NCBI RefSeq assembly: GCF_001278805.1
Contig: NZ_CP012602.1
Span: forward strand, 475,001 to 539,000
Direction of reading: 5' to 3'
Source: Bacillus sp. FJAT-18017
GTDB lineage: Bacteria > Bacillota > Bacilli > Bacillales > Cytobacillaceae
DNA: 64,000 nt
The notes under the pieces are model-generated. The model was given only the letters and a program-made list of their open reading frames with translations. It had not been told where the DNA came from and did not search any database. This document shows, piece by piece, positions 61,821-64,000 of the stretch. The position numbers and the translations under genes are program-made. Every line of letters starts with the position of its first letter. Position 1 is the first letter of the stretch.

Positions 61821-62922
61821 ATGGAAATGGCAGATATCAGGAATGAATTAGAAAAAACAGCTAAGCGATTAGCGGGCTTCAGGGGGTCTCTTTGACCTAG
61901 AGGAAAAGGAGGCACGCATTGCACAGCTTGATAACGAAATGCTGCATCCGGATTTTTGGAATGATCAGGAGGCTGCACAGAAGGTAATTAATGAAGCAAA
62001 CGCACTTAAGGAGCAGGTAAACACGTTCATGGAAATGAATGATTCTTATGAGAACCTTGACGTAACGTTCGAGCTTCTAAAAGAAGAACTGGATGCTGAG
62101 CTGCAGGCGGAGCTTGAAGATGAGCTTATGACGCTGACTGCGCAGTTGGATGAATACGAATTGGAAATGCTACTAAGCGAGCCTTATGATAAAAATAATG
62201 CAATCCTTGAGCTTCACCCTGGTGCGGGCGGTACAGAATCGCAGGATTGGGGCTCGATGCTTCTCAGGATGTATACGCGCTGGGCTGAAAAGCGCGGCTA
62301 CAAGGTGGAAACGCTGGATTACCTACCTGGAGACGAAGCAGGAATCAAGAGTGTGACACTCGCAATCAGGGGCCATAATGCTTATGGATACCTTAAGGCG
62401 GAAAAAGGGGTACACCGGCTTGTGCGAATTTCACCATTCGATTCCTCCGGCAGGCGCCACACATCGTTTGTATCTTGTGAAATTATGCCCGAGCTTGATG
62501 ATGATATAGAAGTTGATATCCGTACTGAGGATTTGAAAATTGATACGTATCGTGCAAGCGGAGCAGGCGGACAGCATATTAATACGACCGATTCTGCAGT
62601 GCGAATTACACATATACCGACCGGAGTCGTTGTGACTTGCCAGTCGGAGCGTTCCCAGATTAAGAACCGAGATGCAGCTATGAAGATGCTAAAAGCAAAG
62701 CTGTATCAGCGTGAGATTGAAGAAAAGGAAAAGCAGCTTGCCGAGATTCGCGGCGAGCAGAAGGAAATTGGCTGGGGAAGCCAGATCCGTTCGTATGTAT
62801 TCCACCCATATTCAATGGTAAAGGATCACCGTACTGGTTCAGAGTCCGGAAATGTCCAGGGTGTGATGGACGGAGACCTCGATCAGTTCATCGATTCGTA
62901 CCTAAGGTCAAAGTTGTCTTAA
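61821..62922 (+). CDS. prfB: Peptide chain release factor 2 with programmed +1 frameshift
   Basis: RF2 ends translation at UGA and UAA. Frame one begins at ATG 61821 and stops at TGA 61893 after 24 codons; ribosomes slip +1 at CTT TGA C (61890-61896), helped by the internal Shine-Dalgarno AGGGGG at 61881-61886. The full product is 366 residues. The stop-codon-reading tripeptide SPF (RISPFDSSG) and the catalytic GGQ (SGAGGQHIN) are intact. The frameshift gives RF2 autoregulation. The N-terminal frame matches B. subtilis RF2 (RGSL, then DL). Confidence 0.96.
61881..61896 (+). promoter_or_regulatory. prfB: RF2 programmed frameshift site
   Basis: AGGGGG, three bases, then CTT-TGA-C is the classic RF2 slip site with its stimulating Shine-Dalgarno-like sequence. 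Confidence 0.95.
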
Positions 62923-62984
62923 TAAAGTTACTATAACGTTAAACTAAAGAATTGCTGATGTGGTGACACTTTATTAAATTAATT

Positions 62985-63145
62985 GGAGCGGAAGGTACCG
63001 CATTTTCTCCTGCGATACCTTTTCAAGGATGATTATTCAACGTCCTGCGGGAAAAGCGGACAGGGGAGACCCCACAGGTGCCGCAGGCGCCGAGGAGGCT
63101 CCGCGACCGCCCGCGGAAAGCGAAGTGCCAGGAGCGGAAATATAG
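62985..63145. repeat. GC-rich dispersed repeat element
   Basis: This stretch stands out as strongly G/C-rich in an A/T-rich gap. It carries GCGGGAAAAGCGGACAGG, GGCGCCGAGGAGGCTCC and CCGCGGAAAGCGAAGTGCC words, with GAGCGGAA at both ends. I recognise it as a family of intergenic elements common in Bacillus-type genomes. Only one copy lies in the window. The open frame through it is not a gene. Confidence 0.6.
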
Positions 63146-63180
63146 AAAACCATAAGTTTAAGTCATATAAAAATAAACAG

Positions 63181-63221
63181 AAAAGCCTTTGCTGCAATAA
63201 TTTGCTGGCAAGGGCTTTTTG
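63181..63221 (+). terminator. Probable terminator downstream of prfB and the repeat
   Basis: AAAAGCCTTTGC and GCAAGGGCTTTTT pair imperfectly around a partly paired loop and end in TTTTT. Confidence 0.6.
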
Positions 63222-63376
63222 TATTGGTCCTAGCTTTATTTTGTCGGATGGAATCCCTTTGTTTTCTGAAAATAGTTTCTCATTATGTTTATCCCCTCTA
63301 GGATGGTATAATCAAAACGGCTTTATGAACCGCTATTTCTGCGGGAATTATCGTATTAACTAAGAGGTGTTGGCCA

Positions 63377-64000
63377 TTGAAAGCAAAAAGAAGAAGAAAT
63401 CATGATTTAACAGCAACCCCATTAGAAAAAATCATGGAATATATATACATACTAACTGGCTCCGCTGTTGTCGCATTATCCTTTAATTTGTTCCTTCTTC
63501 CGAATCGAATCGCTTCCGGAGGAGTCAGTGGAATATCAACCATTACCGATGCGGCATTCGGGTGGGAACCGGCATTTGTACAGTGGTCGTTGAATATCCC
63601 GCTGTTTATTGCGGGTGTTTTGTTGCTTGGCAGGCAGTTTGGTATTAAGACTCTTATCGGCACAATATTTTTGCCTTTGGTTGTCTTTGCTTCGGCAAAT
63701 CTCGAGCCATGGACGAATGACCCGCTTCTCGGTGCATTATTTGGAGGAGTAGGAGTCGGGCTTGGCCTCGGCATTGTTTTTCGCGGCAGGGCTTCGACAG
63801 GCGGGACAGATCTTGCAGCCCAGATCATGCATAAGTATACCGGCTTGACCCTTGGCCGCTGTGTCGTATTAATTGATGGGCTTATAGTTCTTGCTGCATC
63901 ACTCGTCTTTGATATTGAAAGGGGCCTTTACGCTCTAATTGGCCTGTATGTAACAAGTAAGACAATCGATCTCGTACAGGTTGGCTTTGGAACTTCGAAA
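63377..64000 (+). CDS. YitT-family membrane protein (3' partial)
   Basis: The gene runs off the right edge; 208 codons are visible. After a basic leader, several membrane spans carry the YitT/DUF161 pattern: NLFLLPNRIASGGVSGIST (about 50-68), FGIKTLIGT-like spans, and GVGLGLGIVFRGRASTGGTDL (about 120-140). The function of the family is unsettled, and the DUF2179 C-terminal part is off the window. The start is TTG 63377, 7 bases after GAGGTG. B. subtilis has a YitT-family gene (yvjA) in the prfB neighbourhood, as I recall. Confidence 0.88.
   Translation, partial: MKAKRRRNHDLTATPLEKIMEYIYILTGSAVVALSFNLFLLPNRIASGGVSGISTITDAAFGWEPAFVQWSLNIPLFIAGVLLLGRQFGIKTLIGTIFLPLVVFASANLEPWTNDPLLGALFGGVGVGLGLGIVFRGRASTGGTDLAAQIMHKYTGLTLGRCVVLIDGLIVLAASLVFDIERGLYALIGLYVTSKTIDLVQVGFGTSK

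Larger units (their letters stand above)
62923..63376. other. Intergenic region between prfB and the YitT-family gene
   Basis: It contains the GC-rich repeat, the probable terminator at 63181, and a TATAAT (63307-63312) about 65 bases before the next gene, whose -35 is weak. Confidence 0.45.

Noticed and set aside
61821..61895. Premature stop in prfB as a pseudogene mark
   Set aside because: The CTT-TGA-C site with AGGGGG upstream is the conserved programmed frameshift of RF2.
62983..63363. 126-residue open frame after prfB
   Set aside because: It runs through the GC-rich dispersed repeat and a terminator hairpin; the composition is arginine-rich and it resembles no family.

Overview
The window looks like chromosome of an endospore-former-type Bacillaceae, closest in gene content to Bacillus/Mesobacillus. 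The degS-degU-degV-comFA-comFC-hpf-secA-prfB backbone, the tag/tar wall teichoic acid genes and strong AGGAGG-type ribosome sites are the reasons. No rRNA, tRNA, CRISPR array, prophage or insertion sequence was seen. Family names rest on motifs and remembered homologues, not on a search.

Layout. (1) 1-10.7 kb: cell-surface genes. These are a beta-lactamase-fold/SH3 protein cut by the window edge, a triple-SH3 amidase, an MBOAT/DHHW pair likely to O-acetylate a wall polymer, an LtaS-like transferase, and a four-PA14 glucosaminidase that appears to start at AUU. (2) 11-31 kb: a wall teichoic acid locus. It holds TarI and TarJ (CDP-ribitol supply), TagD (CDP-glycerol supply), four CDP-polyol transferase-type enzymes (one fused to a GT2 domain), the TagGH exporter, an O-antigen-ligase-like protein, a second LtaS-like protein, a reversed GT/flippase pair, TagA, a GT4 enzyme and TagO. 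An LCP ligase at 31.7 kb, which would attach the polymer to peptidoglycan, follows. (3) 32.9-43.7 kb: YigZ-type protein, DegS/DegU, DegV, a lone B12-binding radical SAM protein, a 21-bp tandem repeat tract, a NERD-domain protein translationally coupled to ComFA, ComFC, and Hpf with an overlapping sigma-B/sigma-H promoter. (4) 43.8-60 kb: secA, reversed relative to hpf and prfB, followed by an unusual block of multiheme c-type cytochromes. (5) 57.9-64 kb: a two-gene chromate transporter, a DUF1028 protein, gluconokinase, prfB with its programmed +1 frameshift, a GC-rich repeat, and a YitT-family gene cut by the right edge.

The most interesting part is 46.7-57.6 kb. Five multiheme cytochromes carry 10, 12, 6, 8 and 10 CxxCH motifs (46 in all; the last gene is split by a frameshift). 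With them are a membrane-anchored TPR protein, a membrane-anchored NHL beta-propeller, and a decayed cytochrome relic. NapC/NirT-type membrane anchors, partner proteins and secreted doubled-CXXCH cytochromes together look like a route for electrons from the menaquinone pool, across the Gram-positive wall, to an outside acceptor such as Fe(III), Mn(IV) or another metal. ResD-like sites upstream would fit low-oxygen control. The function is inferred; the heme motifs, anchors and gene order are seen directly.

A single inversion of about 16 kb covering secA and the cytochrome block would explain both the reversed secA and the loss of the usual hpf-secA-prfB order.
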